From Pseudomonadota bacterium (GTDB lineage Bacteria > Pseudomonadota > Alphaproteobacteria > Rhizobiales > Xanthobacteraceae), in assembly GCA_021779635.1 (NCBI GenBank), contig JAJYAH010000257.1, forward strand, positions 1 to 7,879: a DNA stretch of 7,879 bases, in the 5' to 3' direction. The notes beneath the pieces were generated by a model. That model made no database searches. It worked only from the letters and a program-made list of their open reading frames with translations, and was not told where the DNA came from. Of the stretch, positions 1 to 7,422 are shown in pieces; position 1 is the stretch's first letter; every line of letters starts with the position of its first letter. Position numbers and translations under genes: made by a program.

Positions 1-2
1 TC

Positions 3-50
3 GGTGACGTCATCGCGCAGATCGCCGAATGGCTGTGGCGGGTAGTCTGA
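3..50 (+). CDS. 3' end of an unidentified protein-coding gene (partial)
   Basis: The frame starting at base 3 reads GDVIAQIAEWLWRVV and stops at TGA 48-50; the gene begins before the window. Only 16 codons including the stop are visible. The amphipathic tail with two Trp residues would suit the last helix of a globular enzyme such as an alpha/beta hydrolase, but that is a guess from 15 residues. No function is assigned. The other plus-strand frames are no better supported over so short a stretch, so even the reading frame is provisional. Confidence 0.4.
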   Translation, partial: GDVIAQIAEWLWRVV

Positions 51-121
51 AGCGCCGGCCCGTATGTCACGCACAAGACGCCGGCACCGGTCATCTTGAG
101 GTCTCCGGCATTCCAAACGTC

Positions 122-150
122 TTGACGTCAACCGGGCGCGGCCGTATAGC
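122..150 (+). promoter_or_regulatory. Candidate sigma70-type promoter for the paiB-like/argC pair
   Basis: TTGACG (122-127) is followed after exactly 17 bases by TATAGC (145-150), close to the TTGACA-N17-TATAAT consensus. Transcription would start near 156-158 and leave an untranslated leader of about 170 bases before the ATG at 328. The -35 box overlaps the 8-bp palindrome TGACGTCA (123-130). The rest of the 51-327 gap holds no RNA gene, repeat or convincing ORF that I can recognise. Alphaproteobacterial promoters often deviate from the E. coli consensus, so this is a sequence match only. Confidence 0.4.
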
Positions 151-327
151 CCGCCCATGATCAACGCCGCGACCATTGCTATTGCTCGCCGCCGCCGTAC
201 CAATGCGGTATGGGCGGACGTCTGCGTTTAAGATATCAGCCTCTGCCGCCGGATCCGGTCCGCGGCGTTTTCCTTTAAAAGCAGCGCGATCTGACCCGGC
301 GGCTCCTACGTCAAGCAGGAGTTTGAG

Positions 328-996
328 ATGTATACGCCTCCGATGTTCAAGCCCGATCGCGCCGCAAGCCTTGCCTTTGCGGAAGCGCGTGGATTCGGCA
401 CGGTCTGCGCGTGGGACGGCGCCCGACCGATCGCGTCGTCGCTGCCGTTTTTTCTCGCCTATGCGGATGACGGTACGCCGCAGGCGGCATTTCACGTCGC
501 GCGTCACAATCCATTGGTAAAACTGGCCGACGGGACGGCTTCCTGGCTGATGGCGGTGAACGCGGCAGACGCCTATGTCTCGGCGGACTGGTATGCCTCG
601 CCCGACCAGGTGCCGACCTGGCTTTATCAGGCGGTGCATCTGACGGGCACCGTGCGGAGGCTTTCCGACGACGAACTCGGTCCGCATCTCGACGCGCTGA
701 GCGCGAAGTTTGAAAGCCGGCTCGCACCGAAGCCGCCCTGGACGTCGTCGAAGATGACGGCGGGGCGTCTGGATGCGATGAAAAAGGCGATTGTGGGTCT
801 GGTGATGTCGGTGGACGAGGTTGAAGGCAGCTTCAAGCTGAACCAGCACAAATCGGAAACCGACTATGCCGCGGTTGCAGGGGCGCTTGCCTCGCAAACC
901 GACACGAATGCGCAACAGATCTCGCGTTTAATGCGCGAAACGCGGCCGCAAGCCTTCACACAGGAAACGAGCCGGCTCGAAAGGAGCGTGCCATGA
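328..996 (+). CDS. FMN-binding protein of the PaiB family (putative negative regulator)
   Basis: 222 residues, slightly longer than the usual 200-215 of the PaiB family (split-barrel flavin-binding fold). Family hallmarks run in order: the MYTPPMF start, HVARHN at residues 56-61, DAYVSADWY at 81-89, [10 protein letters not shown] at 95-104 and GSFKLNQ at 167-173; the last 20-odd residues look like a disordered tail. The start is supported by AGGAG (317-321) six bases before the ATG. In Bacillus, PaiB acts with the PaiA polyamine acetyltransferase to repress sporulation and protease genes, but most proteobacterial members have no proven DNA-binding role and may be flavin-dependent enzymes. The stop overlaps the argC start (ATGA at 993-996), so the two are probably one transcript with coupled translation. 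Family membership is secure; the regulatory role is inferred from the family name only. Confidence 0.9.
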   Translation: MYTPPMFKPDRAASLAFAEARGFGTVCAWDGARPIASSLPFFLAYADDGTPQAAFHVARHNPLVKLADGTASWLMAVNAADAYVSADWYASPDQVPTWLYQAVHLTGTVRRLSDDELGPHLDALSAKFESRLAPKPPWTSSKMTAGRLDAMKKAIVGLVMSVDEVEGSFKLNQHKSETDYAAVAGALASQTDTNAQQISRLMRETRPQAFTQETSRLERSVP

Positions 997-1973
997 CCCT
1001 GACCGACACCCCTCAGCCGCGGTCGATCGGCGACGCCACAAGGCCCACCGTCTTTGTCGATGGCGCGGCTGGAACGACGGGCCTCGGCATTCAGGAGCGC
1101 CTTCGCCAGCAGGGCGACGTCGTGGTGCAAAGCATTGCGGAGGAGAAGCGCAAGGACGCAGGGGCCAAACGCGCGCTGATGGGGGAAGTAGACCTCGTCA
1201 TCCTCTGCCTGCCGGACGATGCTGCCAAGGAGACCGTCCGGTTGATCGACGGCATGGGCGCTGCGGCTCCCAAGATTCTTGACGCGTCGACGGCTTTCCG
1301 CGTCGCCGGCGACTGGACCTACGGCTTTCCGGAATTGGCACCAGATCAGGCGGACAAGATTCGGGCAGCACGGAAAGTCTCCAATCCCGGCTGCTATCCG
1401 ACTGGCGCGATCGCGTTGCTCCGGCCGCTGGTCGATGCCGCTATTTTGCCTGCGGACTATCCCGTCACCGTCAACGCGGTCAGCGGCTATTCGGGCGGCG
1501 GCAAGTCGATGATCGCAAGCTTCGAGGACGGCTCCGCGCCGGCCTTCGAGCTCTATGGCCTCGGCTTCGAGCACAAGCACCTGCCGGAGATGCAGCTTTA
1601 TTCAAGGCTCACGCGCCGACCCATTTTCGTGCCCTCGGTCGGAAACTTCCGTCAGGGCATGCTGGTCTCGGTGCCTTTGCAACTGGACACGCTTCCAGGC
1701 AAACCCACTGGCGCTGACCTTCACGCCGCGCTGGCCAAACGCTATGCGGGGAGCAGGTACGTCTCGGTGATGCCGTTCGACAACGCGGCCTCCAAAAGCG
1801 GGAAGCTCGAGCCCGAGGCGCTCAACGAGACCAACAGGCTCGAGCTCTACGTCTTTGCCAGCGACAAACATCATCAGGCGGTTCTCGTCGCTCGCCTCGA
1901 CAATCTTGGCAAGGGCGCCTCGGGTGCTGCGGTGCAAAACATGCGGCTGATGCTGGGCCTGGCCGACAGCTAG
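993..1973 (+). CDS. argC: N-acetyl-gamma-glutamyl-phosphate reductase, type 2
   Basis: Cytoplasmic NADPH-dependent reductase that converts N-acetylglutamyl 5-phosphate to N-acetylglutamate 5-semialdehyde, the third step of arginine (ornithine) biosynthesis. 326 residues, matching the shorter type-2 ArgC class (about 310) rather than type 1 (about 345). The Rossmann nucleotide loop is GAAGTTG at residues 24-30. The catalytic cysteine is Cys134 in SNPGCYPTG, and the active-site histidine region is HKHLPEM at 194-200. An unusual 18-residue tail precedes the first beta strand. The start is nevertheless well supported by AAGGAG (981-986) six bases upstream and by the ATGA overlap with the preceding paiB-like gene, which points to translational coupling. 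There is no clear terminator directly after the stop. A full-length enzyme with all key residues visible. Confidence 0.95.
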   Translation: MTLTDTPQPRSIGDATRPTVFVDGAAGTTGLGIQERLRQQGDVVVQSIAEEKRKDAGAKRALMGEVDLVILCLPDDAAKETVRLIDGMGAAAPKILDASTAFRVAGDWTYGFPELAPDQADKIRAARKVSNPGCYPTGAIALLRPLVDAAILPADYPVTVNAVSGYSGGGKSMIASFEDGSAPAFELYGLGFEHKHLPEMQLYSRLTRRPIFVPSVGNFRQGMLVSVPLQLDTLPGKPTGADLHAALAKRYAGSRYVSVMPFDNAASKSGKLEPEALNETNRLELYVFASDKHHQAVLVARLDNLGKGASGAAVQNMRLMLGLADS

Positions 1974-2118
1974 TCGAGAGCGTTTTCCAGAGCAGCCAAC
2001 ACCGCTTCGTCTCGGAGAGCACATCAAGTCGCTTTAGCATCTGGATGGAATACTACTATAGATAGAAACGGGGATCGCCAGACTTCGAGGGCGACGGGCG
2101 AAACAGGGAACGGGCAAC

Positions 2119-5100
2119 ATGTCGCGGCAGGTCACACGAGGCTTGGGGTGGATTGGCTTGGGCTGGATTGGCTTGGGGTGGATTAAACGGGCTCTGAATC
2201 TTTTTGCGATTGCGCTCGCCATTCTGGCGCCCGGTCTCGCGACGGACCTGCATGCCGCGCCCGTCCTGAAACCAGTCGTTCAACTCACCCGGGGAAGCTA
2301 TTTCCCTCACGGGCTGATCAATCCCGCCACGAACAAACTCTACCTACCGGAAACCTACGGCGACGGGAACCACAACGGGACGAAACTCCTGGCGATAGAC
2401 CTGTCAACAGCCTCGGTCCAATCCGTGTGGAACGTAGACGGGGAGAATGCTTATCTCCTGGGGATCAACGCCGCCAAGAACCAGATTTATGTAACCTGGA
2501 AGCAGAACCTTGTGGTGATTGACGGCGATACCGGTGCGCAGCGGACATTGGCGATGCCACTGGGCGCCTTTCGTATCATTAACGGCCTGGCTATCAATCA
2601 GCTCACAAACAAGATTTATGCGACCAGCGTGGGCCCACCCACCATCATCTTTTTGATTGATGGCGAGACCCTCACGGTCGTCACTTCGGTCACCATGGGG
2701 CATCCGGTGAGCAAGCCTGTCGTGAACGAAAATGACGGGATAGTTTACGTCGCGAGCACTAACAGTAACGCGATCACGGCGGTTGCGACGATCACCGACC
2801 TCAATGGAAAATCAAGTTTGTCGCTGACCGACTATCCGGCCGGGTTTTCAAGGATCGAAGACGTGCATGTCAATTCCAACACTAACAAGCTCTATTATGG
2901 GCCCTATCCCGACGGCGGCATGAAGGAGATGGATCTCGCGAACCCGGCGCACCCGCTCACGTCGCTCGCCGTGACCCCGCCAGTTCCTCTGATGGTCGAT
3001 GTCAACCCGATTACCAACAAGGTTTACGTGCTCACCGCGGGGCCGAAGGTGGCGGGCCGCAACCTCGCGATCCTCGATCGCGTGGGCGGCACGAGCGAGT
3101 CGGTGGACCTCGGCGGCGAGATGTGGTGGATGAAGGTCAATTCGGCCTCCGACAAGGTATACGCCATCGGCAACAAGATGCTGAGCGTATTCGACGGCAT
3201 CACCAAGAACGTGACCACATTCCCGGTAAGTTATGACCAAAATCTGACTTCGGAAGTGATCATCAATCCGGCCGACGGCCGCGCCTACTTGCGCAACAAC
3301 AGCACGCTCGCGCAGATCGTCGAGGACCCGCCGCCCGCGGTCGACGCGCTCGAGGTGACGCAATCGGTCCAGGATCTGGCGCAATCGGTCCCGCTGATTG
3401 CCTCCAAGTCCACGATGGTCCGGGTCTACGCGCATTCGTCTTCGAGCACGCCGATCAGCGGGACACTAACGGCAGTGGCGGGGGCTACATCGGTTCAGAT
3501 CCAGTCGACAGGCACGATGGTGCCAAGCAACGACCCGCTGCCGGCACGCCGGGCGGATCTGTCCAAGAGCTTGAACTTTATTCTGCCGGATAGCGTGACC
3601 GGTCCCGGCCGCGTTCGACTTGCACTGACGGCTCTGGGCAGCACGAACTTCGGCGCCAATGGATGCCCCGGCTGCTCTCGCGACGTGACGCTCCAGCCGA
3701 CGCTGGAAATGCGGGTGCGCGCCGTCCCTTTCCGCTATCAGTTACCCGGCTATTCGAAAATCCGGCCGCGGGCGGCCGACATCGACGAACTACAGTCCTG
3801 GCTGCAACGGGCCTACCCGATCAGCAAACTGGATTACAGCATGCAGCGTGTGGCCTATACCGGCCCCCTCAAAACGAGTGATCCGTACTTCGATTGCACG
3901 GACATCAACGCGCAGATCATCAACATGCGAAACCAGGAGGTCTCTGCCGGCCGCGACGCGCGCACGCATTACTATGGACTCGTGTACTGGGCACCCGCGG
4001 GCACGTTCAACGGCAGCTTCTTCATGCGTGGCTGTGCGAACTACCTTCCGGTATCGGCAGACCCTTCCGTACCGGCATCCGGGCCGGCCTATACCCCGTT
4101 CGCGGGATCATGGGATGACGGCGTCCCCTCGGTGGCTGGCTGGTACGGCGGACATGAGCTCGGGCATACCCTTGGCCGCCTGCACGCCGGGCCTGTAGCC
4201 GGTAAAAATCCAGCCGGCGAGGAAGTCGCTCCGTGCCCCTGGAACGCCAACGAGTTCTGCACCTCGCTCCCCTGCGGGATTGCAGTTGGTCCGGACCACA
4301 ACTATCCATACCCCGCCTCGCAGCTCGCCGGAGCAAACCTGGCGCCCGTCGGATATGACGAAGGTGATGCCACTCATGCCAAACGGGCCATGGCAAGCCC
4401 CATTTGGCACGACGTTATGAGCTACTGCGACTATCAATGGCTGACCGACTACACCTATCGTGCAGCGATGAACCGCTTGCGCGAAGAGGACGCACTGTCC
4501 TCCCGGCCGCCGGCGCCGCCGGTCGCGCGCGTGGCCAGTTCGCCGTCCGAGGCCGTAAATGGCGCGCCAGCGGCAGGCGCCGGACAACCGGCCTCAGCGG
4601 GCCAGCCTCCGGTTGTCGCGACGGGGGATTTCATCACCGTCGTCGGCACGGCCAATCTCACCCAAAGAACCGGGAGCATCAGGTTTGTCCACCGGGTCGG
4701 GCGGGCAAGTGTGAGGACCGCCGCACCGGATTCGCCGGTGCGCCTGCGCCTGATTGACCGGTCGGATCGCACCATCACCGAATTGCCGGCGCCCTTCCTG
4801 CCCAGCACGGACCAGCGACCGGGCGAGGACGTAACAGGGGTGGTCGATGCGGTGGTGTCTCCACCCGCCGCGCTCAAGGCCGTCGAACTCATGGTCGGGG
4901 GTAATGTGGCAGCACGTTACGAAGCCCCGGATACGGTTCGCATCGAGGCGACGGAAATCCGCACCGCGCCCGTGGCACCGGCTGCTCAAGGCGTAACACC
5001 CGGAGCCGCAGAAACCGATCTTCGGCTGGAATGGGGGCGTCCAGCGGTTGCGGGCGCGCCGGCGACGCCCGGTGTCAGCTATGACGTTCAGGCGAGCCGC

Positions 5101-5262
5101 GATGGCGGACAAACATGGGAGGTCCTCGCCAACGGCCTCTCCGAACCGGCCGCGGAGGTCGATCTCTCGAGCTTCCCTGGCCATGGTTTCATCGACGTGC
5201 GCGTCATTGGCAATGCCGGATTCGAAAGTCTGGTGATCGCGCGACGGCGCATCGAGCGCTAA
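2119..5262 (+). CDS. Exported propeller-metzincin zinc metalloprotease, multidomain
   Basis: 1047 residues. A signal peptide (about 1-46, hydrophobic core 25-41, cleavage near LHA-AP) follows an odd n-region with three GLGWI repeats. Residues 48-405 hold eight repeats of an N-x4-[NDG]-x2-Y type pattern (Asn 68, 117, 160, 203, 252, 296, 341, 383; spacing 42-49), as in YVTN-type beta-propellers. About 408-520 is an immunoglobulin-like region. About 530-795 is the protease: HELGHTLGRLH gives zinc ligands His679, His683 and His689 with catalytic Glu680, and Met767 in DVMSYC is the Met-turn, which together define a metzincin. All eight cysteines (516, 519, 593, 639, 706, 714, 719, 770) lie in or beside this domain, suggesting disulfides and an oxidising compartment. 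A Pro/Ala linker (796-835) leads to a beta domain (837-945) and a fibronectin-III-like domain (967-1047). The RBS AGGGA (2105-2109) lies nine bases before the ATG. No anchor or sorting motif is seen; the substrate is unknown. Confidence 0.85.
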   Translation: MSRQVTRGLGWIGLGWIGLGWIKRALNLFAIALAILAPGLATDLHAAPVLKPVVQLTRGSYFPHGLINPATNKLYLPETYGDGNHNGTKLLAIDLSTASVQSVWNVDGENAYLLGINAAKNQIYVTWKQNLVVIDGDTGAQRTLAMPLGAFRIINGLAINQLTNKIYATSVGPPTIIFLIDGETLTVVTSVTMGHPVSKPVVNENDGIVYVASTNSNAITAVATITDLNGKSSLSLTDYPAGFSRIEDVHVNSNTNKLYYGPYPDGGMKEMDLANPAHPLTSLAVTPPVPLMVDVNPITNKVYVLTAGPKVAGRNLAILDRVGGTSESVDLGGEMWWMKVNSASDKVYAIGNKMLSVFDGITKNVTTFPVSYDQNLTSEVIINPADGRAYLRNNSTLAQIVEDPPPAVDALEVTQSVQDLAQSVPLIASKSTMVRVYAHSSSSTPISGTLTAVAGATSVQIQSTGTMVPSNDPLPARRADLSKSLNFILPDSVTGPGRVRLALTALGSTNFGANGCPGCSRDVTLQPTLEMRVRAVPFRYQLPGYSKIRPRAADIDELQSWLQRAYPISKLDYSMQRVAYTGPLKTSDPYFDCTDINAQIINMRNQEVSAGRDARTHYYGLVYWAPAGTFNGSFFMRGCANYLPVSADPSVPASGPAYTPFAGSWDDGVPSVAGWYGGHELGHTLGRLHAGPVAGKNPAGEEVAPCPWNANEFCTSLPCGIAVGPDHNYPYPASQLAGANLAPVGYDEGDATHAKRAMASPIWHDVMSYCDYQWLTDYTYRAAMNRLREEDALSSRPPAPPVARVASSPSEAVNGAPAAGAGQPASAGQPPVVATGDFITVVGTANLTQRTGSIRFVHRVGRASVRTAAPDSPVRLRLIDRSDRTITELPAPFLPSTDQRPGEDVTGVVDAVVSPPAALKAVELMVGGNVAARYEAPDTVRIEATEIRTAPVAPAAQGVTPGAAETDLRLEWGRPAVAGAPATPGVSYDVQASRDGGQTWEVLANGLSEPAAEVDLSSFPGHGFIDVRVIGNAGFESLVIARRRIER
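2140..2184 (+). repeat. Three tandem 15-bp repeats inside the signal-peptide coding region
   Basis: Three head-to-tail copies of GGCTTGGGGTGGATT (2140-2154, 2155-2169, 2170-2184); the middle copy differs by one base (C for G at 2163). Each unit is five codons and reads GLGWI, giving residues 8-22 of the metzincin. A change in copy number would keep the frame and alter only the length of the signal-peptide n-region. Each unit also contains an in-frame TTG (2143, 2158, 2173) that could in principle start translation, although none has a good ribosome binding site. Confidence 0.95.
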
Positions 5263-5304
5263 GGTCGTCCGAGACGGAAGCAGAGCCTGGAGACCGCCCG
5301 AGCC

Positions 5305-5895
5305 GTGGACGAGGAAACCCTTCAATTCTATCGGAGCAACGCGCATGCCTATGCCGGGCGCGAGATAGCGGCGCATACACGGCTGACCCGGTTTCTCGCG
5401 CTACTCCCTACGGGGGCAGCGATTCTCGAACTGGGGTGCGGCGCCGGCGCCGCTGCGGCCGAGATGCTGGCGAAAGGTTTCGATGTCCGTCCAACGGATG
5501 GATCGCCGGAAATGGCCGGCGAGGCATCGCGCCGTCTCGGCCGTCCGGTCGAGACGCTGCTCTTTCATGACCTCGACGACGTCGAAGCGTATGACGGCGT
5601 CTGGGCCAACGCCTGCCTGCTTCACGTTCCCCGAGACGAACTGGCGCAAATTCTGACGCTGATCTGGCGCGCCCTCAGACCGGCCGGCTATTTCTACGCC
5701 AGCTACAAGACCGGCGACGCGGCCGGCCGCGATACGCTCAATCGCTATTACAACTATCCGTCGCCGGATTGGCTGCGCGCCAACTATGCCAATGCCGGCA
5801 CCTGGAGTTCATTGTCGATCGAGACCGGCGAAGTCACGGGCTTCGACGGCAAACGGGCAGCGATGCTGTTCCTCACGGCCCGGAAGGCCGCCTGA
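5305..5895 (+). CDS. Class I SAM-dependent methyltransferase, substrate unknown
   Basis: 196 residues with a GTG start; GGAG at 5289-5292 is a plausible, somewhat distant ribosome binding site (12 bases). The SAM-binding motif I is ILELGCGAG (residues 40-48), and Asp65 in VRPTDGSPEM is the expected acidic residue contacting the SAM ribose. ANACLLHVPRDEL (101-113) corresponds to motif IV and the following helix, and a motif like LRPAGYFYASYKTG follows. The compact size and the TLQFYRSNAHAYA N-terminus fit small soluble methyltransferases of the Methyltransf_11/25 or TehB-like groups; nothing identifies the acceptor. It lies 42 bases after the metzincin gene on the same strand with no terminator between, so co-transcription is likely. 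A functional link to the protease is not evident. The fold is secure, the substrate unknown. Confidence 0.88.
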   Translation: MDEETLQFYRSNAHAYAGREIAAHTRLTRFLALLPTGAAILELGCGAGAAAAEMLAKGFDVRPTDGSPEMAGEASRRLGRPVETLLFHDLDDVEAYDGVWANACLLHVPRDELAQILTLIWRALRPAGYFYASYKTGDAAGRDTLNRYYNYPSPDWLRANYANAGTWSSLSIETGEVTGFDGKRAAMLFLTARKAA

Positions 5896-6185
5896 TCAAG
5901 CTTGGGCTGGAGCAGGTCGTGTGTTTTTTGACGATGCTCTGTTGAATTCTTCTTCATCGTGCCCGGCATCGCGGGCAAGTTTGCGCCGTCTGCACGAGTC
6001 AGAACGGCTATGATCGGGTACGACGAGGAGAACTGGGCCGTGTACTCATAAAACCCGGCTGCGCGACGAACCGAAGCCGATAGCAGCTTTGTATCTAAAG
6101 CGACGCCGTTGCTGCGAAGCGATGACGCGATATGCCAGCAACCGCCCCAAGACCTTCGCGGCCCCACCCCAGCCTTGGCAGCTGG
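5896..6185. other. Convergent intergenic region between methyltransferase and DUF2336 genes
   Basis: 290 bases between two converging stop codons. No tRNA, promoter or recognisable coding remnant was found. Minus-strand open frames here give no familiar protein. It contains one short hairpin (5960-5977) and a weaker 5-bp stem GCTTT/AAAGC (6086-6090 with 6097-6101). The sequence is more irregular in codon texture than the flanking genes and may be decayed coding DNA, but I cannot name a source. Confidence 0.5.
5960..5977. terminator. Weak candidate terminator hairpin
   Basis: TGCCCG (5960-5965) pairs perfectly with CGGGCA (5972-5977) across a six-base loop. It lies 65 bases after the methyltransferase stop in the gap between convergent genes, where a terminator is expected. 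It is followed only by AGTTTG rather than a real T-run, so an intrinsic terminator is doubtful. A T-run TTTTTT lies upstream near 5923-5928 without a good preceding stem. Confidence 0.25.
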
Positions 6186-7280
6186 CTAAAAGCTATTTTC
6201 AATCGTTCCGCGAACCTGCCAGAAACGTAAAGTGCGATTGGCGGTGTCTACCGTCAGCTTGCCATAATCCCTGGTGGTAATTTCAAGCGTCCGTTCGTCG
6301 ATCGGAGGTTTGACCGACCGGTTGACCAGGATTGCTTTCACCGTCGACCAATTCAATCCGGCTGATTTGGATGGAAGCAGGACCAAATCGGCGCGGTGTC
6401 CCTCGATCACTTTCGCGATTATCGCGGTAGGCACATTCGTCAGCAATGCCAGGGCAGCGATGACCTCATCGATCCTTCTGGTTTCCGCAAACATGATGAT
6501 GGCTGCGTCATTCAGTTCGTTGAGGCCCTTCATCCGCCGCACGATCGCCTCGGCGTGGGCGAAGTCGCGCGTCGGCTTGGGTTTTCCGCCTACTGCGTCC
6601 ACAATCGTCTTGAGAACGCGCCCGATCTCCTCCTGAAGCTCAGGAGGAGCAATCGCCATTAGCCGGGCGCGCACTGCGTCGGTCGCTCGTCGCAGGAGAT
6701 CGCGAAGAAAATTGATTGGAAGGTCGATACGAAGCCCGAGAATCTCGGTGAGCTCGTCGTCGGCTTCAGCATGCGCCACCATTCCGGCATAACCGGTTTC
6801 GGAGAACCGTGCGCTCGCATTGTTTGCGAGCCTGCGGATCACTCGGCGCTCGCCACGGTCGATGATCACATCGGTAACGGCTTCCGGCAAGTTGGCACGG
6901 CTGGAGATCGCGAACAGATGATCTTGTCCCTTGGTCCGAGCAATTTCCACAAGGGTGCCGGTGCCGAGCCGGCTGGACCGGACCAGGACGCCTTCGGCAA
7001 CTGCGATTTCGTCGTCCCGCGCCAGCCGCCGAACGATTTCGGGAGGGGCGCCGTCGACCGGCGCAAGGCGTTTGCTGAGTTCGGCTTTGGCTTGGGTTTC
7101 GACACGGGCAGTGAGCAGACACAAGACGTCGTCAAACACCTTGATCTGATCTTCGCTAAGCCGATCTTGATCATGCAAGAAGAGATTTGTGACTTGCCGA
7201 AGCGTATTTATGCGCTTTTCGGATGAGCCGCTTCTGACGGCGTCCTCCAGTTCGGCAATGATGGAATCTGGCTGTTGCAC
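6186..7280 (-). CDS. DUF2336 family protein
   Basis: 364 residues, read right to left from a GTG at 7280-7278; GAAGG (7293-7289) eight bases upstream supports that start. The stretch around residues 118-167 (GQDHLFAISSRANLPEAV, then DRGERRVIRRLANNASARFS, then ETGYAGMV) is the typical core of DUF2336, a helical alphaproteobacterial family of unknown function with HEAT-like helical pairs. The DUF spans roughly residues 30-290. The C-terminal 35 residues switch to a beta-like pattern ending in TLRFWQVRG. There is no signal peptide or membrane segment, so a cytoplasmic protein is expected. The gene stands alone and convergent to its left neighbour. A CtrA-type site about 50 bases upstream of the start suggests cell-cycle or motility-linked control. 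Family assignment is firm; biochemical role is unknown. Confidence 0.9.
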   Translation of the reverse strand: MQQPDSIIAELEDAVRSGSSEKRINTLRQVTNLFLHDQDRLSEDQIKVFDDVLCLLTARVETQAKAELSKRLAPVDGAPPEIVRRLARDDEIAVAEGVLVRSSRLGTGTLVEIARTKGQDHLFAISSRANLPEAVTDVIIDRGERRVIRRLANNASARFSETGYAGMVAHAEADDELTEILGLRIDLPINFLRDLLRRATDAVRARLMAIAPPELQEEIGRVLKTIVDAVGGKPKPTRDFAHAEAIVRRMKGLNELNDAAIIMFAETRRIDEVIAALALLTNVPTAIIAKVIEGHRADLVLLPSKSAGLNWSTVKAILVNRSVKPPIDERTLEITTRDYGKLTVDTANRTLRFWQVRGTIENSF

Positions 7281-7329
7281 CGCCTGTGCCTTCGTTCGAG
7301 GTCTTCACGGTGGATGCTGCGTCTTTTGC

Positions 7330-7345
7330 GTTAAGTTCACCTTAA
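7330..7345 (-). promoter_or_regulatory. Candidate CtrA binding site upstream of the DUF2336 gene
   Basis: Read on the minus strand the sequence is TTAA-GGTGAAC-TTAAC, a perfect match to the full CtrA consensus TTAA-N7-TTAAC known from Caulobacter and other alphaproteobacteria. The last half-site ends about 50 bases before the GTG start, the distance expected if CtrA binds over a -35 region. No good -10 box could be identified downstream. The half-sites are also TTAA-N7-TTAA on the plus strand, so control of a rightward transcript through the hairpin cluster cannot be excluded. Confidence 0.5.
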
Positions 7346-7390
7346 AGTGGAACCTTCCCGGGAGTGTCGGTATCCACGTGTGGTGAGCGG

Positions 7391-7408
7391 GGACGTTTAT
7401 CAACGTCC
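7391..7408. repeat. Perfect 7-bp hairpin
   Basis: GGACGTT (7391-7397) and AACGTCC (7402-7408) pair perfectly around a TATC loop. No T-run follows on either strand, so it does not look like a simple intrinsic terminator. It is the first element of the inverted-repeat cluster that continues to 7543 and may be the 5' hairpin of a structured RNA, or the 5' leader of the minus-strand DUF2336 transcript. Confidence 0.6.
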
Positions 7409-7422
7409 AGCACGATTGCTGA

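Noticed and set aside
157..231. Short ORF of 24 codons right after the candidate promoter
   Set aside because: No ribosome binding site, no repeated regulatory codons typical of a leader peptide and no family resemblance.
91..915. Long minus-strand open frame of 274 codons opposite the paiB-like gene
   Set aside because: Its translation is Arg/His-rich with no recognisable family and lies antisense to a gene with clear family motifs and a good ribosome binding site; a typical high-GC shadow frame.
864..1580. Minus-strand open frame of 238 codons opposite argC
   Set aside because: No family resemblance, and the opposite strand encodes argC with all catalytic motifs intact.
2031..2059. Possible promoter before the metzincin (CTTTAG, then TACTAT)
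   Set aside because: The -35 match is poor; the A/T-rich TACTAT is tempting but one weak hexamer is not enough for a feature.
4594..5376. Minus-strand open frame of 260 codons opposite the C-terminal part of the metzincin
   Set aside because: Low-complexity Arg/Gly-rich translation without motifs; antisense to well-formed beta domains.
5784..6167. Minus-strand frame of 127 codons reaching into the convergent gap
   Set aside because: It overlaps the end of the methyltransferase gene, has no recognised domain and no clear ribosome binding site; at most decayed coding DNA.
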